43,365 nt of DNA. Origin: Paracoccaceae bacterium (lineage in GTDB: Bacteria > Pseudomonadota > Alphaproteobacteria > Rhodobacterales > Rhodobacteraceae). Below are positions 41,950 to 43,365 of the stretch, piece by piece. The position numbers and the translations under genes were made by a program. How positions within the stretch are numbered: the first letter of the stretch is position 1; the number at the start of each line of letters is the position of its first letter. The notes under the pieces are model-generated. The model saw only the letters and a program-made list of their open reading frames with translations, made no database searches and had not been told where the DNA came from. Where the stretch lies: NCBI GenBank assembly GCA_028874915.1, contig JAPPHA010000061.1, positions 1 through 43,365 on the forward strand, in the 5' to 3' direction.

Positions 41950-42978
41950 TCATACGACGCCGATCAGGAGCAAAACGCCAGTCAGCGCCAGCACCACGCC
42001 AATCGGTTTGGTTACAAAGGCGGCGATTTCCGGAAGCTTTTCAAGGATCATCACGACCGTTGCAAGCCCCATCCAGATCAGATTCATGGTTCCGCCGACA
42101 AATCCGAGCACCATGAATCCCCAGCAGCAGGCCACGCAAAAGCCGCCGAGTCCGGCGCCCAGGCGAACACCGCCCCGAAATCCGGGCCGCCACCGTGTCA
42201 GGAAATAGACAGTCGGCGACAGGCAGACGCCCTGGCAGATATCCTTGGTTCGGGTGAACTGGTATGCGCCGACAGCAACCAGCAACGATCCCTGAAGCCA
42301 GGACGCCGTCGCCATCCCCATCATGTCGAGGACATGGCGGGTCTGCAGTGCCGCCTGGACGGCAGAAATCAGCCCCGCGAATGCGAACCATGCCAGAAAG
42401 AACCCGACCGTCAGTCCGGCCCAACCATTGCGACTTGCGTGGCCGGCGCGGATCAGCGCGTCATAGGAAGACAGCGTCGGGACAAACGTGGGTCCCATCA
42501 TGGCCAACATCATGATGGCCCACATGACGAAGAGAACGCCAAATGTGCGGGTCGGCATAGATTCCGCGGCCATGTCCATGCCCATGTCGCCACGCACGGC
42601 CATTGCGAACGGTGCCAAGCCCGACCCGGTCGCCATTGCAAACATCACCCACCAGGCGGTCAAAACCAGTGTGAAAAACAGCAGCCAGGCGATCGCCCGG
42701 CCCCGGGATCGGAGAACGGCCGCGATCACGGCCCGAAGGGTTCCGTTTCCGAATCCGACGTCGTCCCACCAGACATGGGCGATCCGAACCGATTGCGGGG
42801 ACGCAAAGACCCCATCGCACCGGAGATCACGTGACAGCTGGATCCAATCGGAGATGTCTTCAGGCTTGGACTCACTCTCCTGTTCCTGTAGATCCCGGAC
42901 CGTGACTTCAGGTCGAGTTGGCCAAAGAACGGGCATTGTGACGACGACGGATCGCCGGTCGCGATAACCGATCGACAA
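41950..42978 (-). CDS. DUF2182 membrane protein
   Basis: A 342-residue protein with about 115 soluble N-terminal residues and then seven or so hydrophobic segments. The DUF2182 marks are FVMWAIMMLAMMGPTFVPTL, a methionine-rich helix, and the late GFCVACCWGFMVLGFVGGTMN with a CC pair. A Met-rich loop, AVRGDMGMDMAAESMPTRT, and the Cys/Met content suggest metal (perhaps copper) contact, but this is inference. The first codon of the frame is TTG with AAGGGA directly before it; an ATG at 42936 is possible. It is translated with DUF1326, with a four-base overlap to that protein's ATG at 41953. Confidence 0.85.
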   Translation of the reverse strand: MSIGYRDRRSVVVTMPVLWPTRPEVTVRDLQEQESESKPEDISDWIQLSRDLRCDGVFASPQSVRIAHVWWDDVGFGNGTLRAVIAAVLRSRGRAIAWLLFFTLVLTAWWVMFAMATGSGLAPFAMAVRGDMGMDMAAESMPTRTFGVLFVMWAIMMLAMMGPTFVPTLSSYDALIRAGHASRNGWAGLTVGFFLAWFAFAGLISAVQAALQTRHVLDMMGMATASWLQGSLLVAVGAYQFTRTKDICQGVCLSPTVYFLTRWRPGFRGGVRLGAGLGGFCVACCWGFMVLGFVGGTMNLIWMGLATVVMILEKLPEIAAFVTKPIGVVLALTGVLLLIGVV

Positions 42979-43151
42979 TCCCTTGGTTCAGTGGAACAGA
43001 ACGCCATCCTCCGAATGCGGATGTCAAGTGCCGGTCCAAAAGGAGGGGGCAAAATACATCATCCGAAACAGCGCTTTGCGGACGGCGCTGTATTCGATAC
43101 AAACGAGCCAGGTTTCGCGTGTGCGCCACGAATGCCGGTCAGCACGGTCAG

Positions 43152-43228
43152 GCACCCATAGCTCAGCTGGATAGAGCGTCGCCCTCCGAAGGCGAAGGTC
43201 TCAGGTTCGAATCCTGATGGGTGCGCCA
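43152..43228 (+). tRNA. tRNA-Arg (CCG)
   Basis: A 77-nt tRNA. Acceptor stem GCACCCA pairs with TGGGTGC; D-arm GCTCAGCTGGATAGAGC; anticodon stem-loop TCGCC-CTCCGAA-GGCGA gives anticodon CCG; T-loop GGTTCGAATCC; CCA is encoded. It lies 83 bp inside the right terminal repeat. Confidence 0.97.
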
Positions 43229-43310
43229 ACCTTTTCCAAAAAACGATATATTGATCGGGATTCTGTACTCCCCGGTCATGACACCGGTGTCCAATCCGGG
43301 ACTCCGCTAC
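43229..43310. other. Non-coding right flank
   Basis: 82 bp between tRNA-Arg and the terminal repeat. It has a short A-run (CCAAAAAACG) and an AT-rich ATATATTG, but no gene and no clear terminator hairpin. Confidence 0.5.
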
Positions 43311-43361
43311 CCCATGTTTAACGTTTCTTGGCGTGAATCTGCCGATTTCGGCGTATTTCTG
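43311..43361. repeat. Right copy of 51-bp terminal inverted repeat
   Basis: The exact reverse complement of bases 1-51. Four more bases (ACCA) follow to the window end, which have no counterpart because the left copy begins at base 1. The part from 43311 to the window end is exactly 55 bases. Confidence 0.9.
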
Positions 43362-43365
43362 ACCA

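Noticed and set aside
1-43365. The whole window as a composite transposon or a circular element
   Set aside because: The ends are inverted, not direct, repeats, so it is not a closed circle. No transposase or integrase is present, and cysS, cysK, cimA and two tRNAs are ordinary chromosomal genes.
1-43365. CRISPR array or phage-defence island
   Set aside because: No regularly spaced direct repeats, cas, restriction-modification or toxin-antitoxin genes were seen.

Overview
The window is a GC-rich bacterial chromosome segment, most likely from an alphaproteobacterium. The gene content points that way: a stand-alone citramalate synthase coupled to cysS, an IorB with a long C-terminal extension, an AcuI-type reductase, a non-pyrrolysine MttB homologue and a DUF1326/DUF2182 pair. 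This is inference from family content; no rRNA or taxonomic marker was compared. Two tRNA genes (Ser-GGA, Arg-CCG), cysS, cysK and cimA show that it is ordinary chromosome and not a plasmid or phage. The two ends carry the same 51-bp sequence in inverted orientation, so the window probably stops at copies of a dispersed repeat.

Layout. 1-850: terminal repeat and a small HTH plus ribbon-helix-helix protein. 0.86-8 kb, minus strand: YbdK-type carboxylate-amine ligase, a large DUF3604 protein, then cysS-cimA in translational coupling. 8.3-13.1 kb, plus strand: class I/II aminotransferase, group II amino-acid decarboxylase, MttB-family methyltransferase. 13.2-15.4 kb, minus strand: HpaI-type aldolase and PcaB/aspartase-superfamily lyase. 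15.8-16.2 kb: a TIGR04076-like small protein.

16.2-30.2 kb is the most distinctive part: two divergent operons that look like one catabolic island. The minus operon runs aldo/keto reductase, livG, livF, livH, livM, branched-chain-type binding protein, a terminator, RidA-family protein, SRPBCC protein and an aldo/keto reductase fused to a second RidA domain. The plus operon runs a kynureninase-like enzyme fused to a kynurenine-formamidase-like cyclase, then IorA-like and IorB-like subunits of a 2-oxoacid:ferredoxin oxidoreductase. Together they suggest uptake of an amino-acid-like, possibly tryptophan- or kynurenine-derived compound. It would be cleaved by PLP and metal hydrolase chemistry, handled by Rid and AKR enzymes, and a 2-oxoacid would be oxidised to an acyl-CoA. 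The substrate is not decided by the sequence, and no tryptophan dioxygenase or anthranilate pathway is present here.

30.2-43.4 kb: a gene-poor stretch, tRNA-Ser, AlaX-type editing protein, cysK, Na+/Ca2+ exchanger-family protein, AHSA1-type SRPBCC protein, cysteine-desulfurase-like protein, MsbA-type ABC exporter, GNAT acetyltransferase, AcuI, the DUF2182-DUF1326 pair, tRNA-Arg and the right-hand copy of the terminal repeat. I saw no CRISPR array, integrase, transposase or rRNA.
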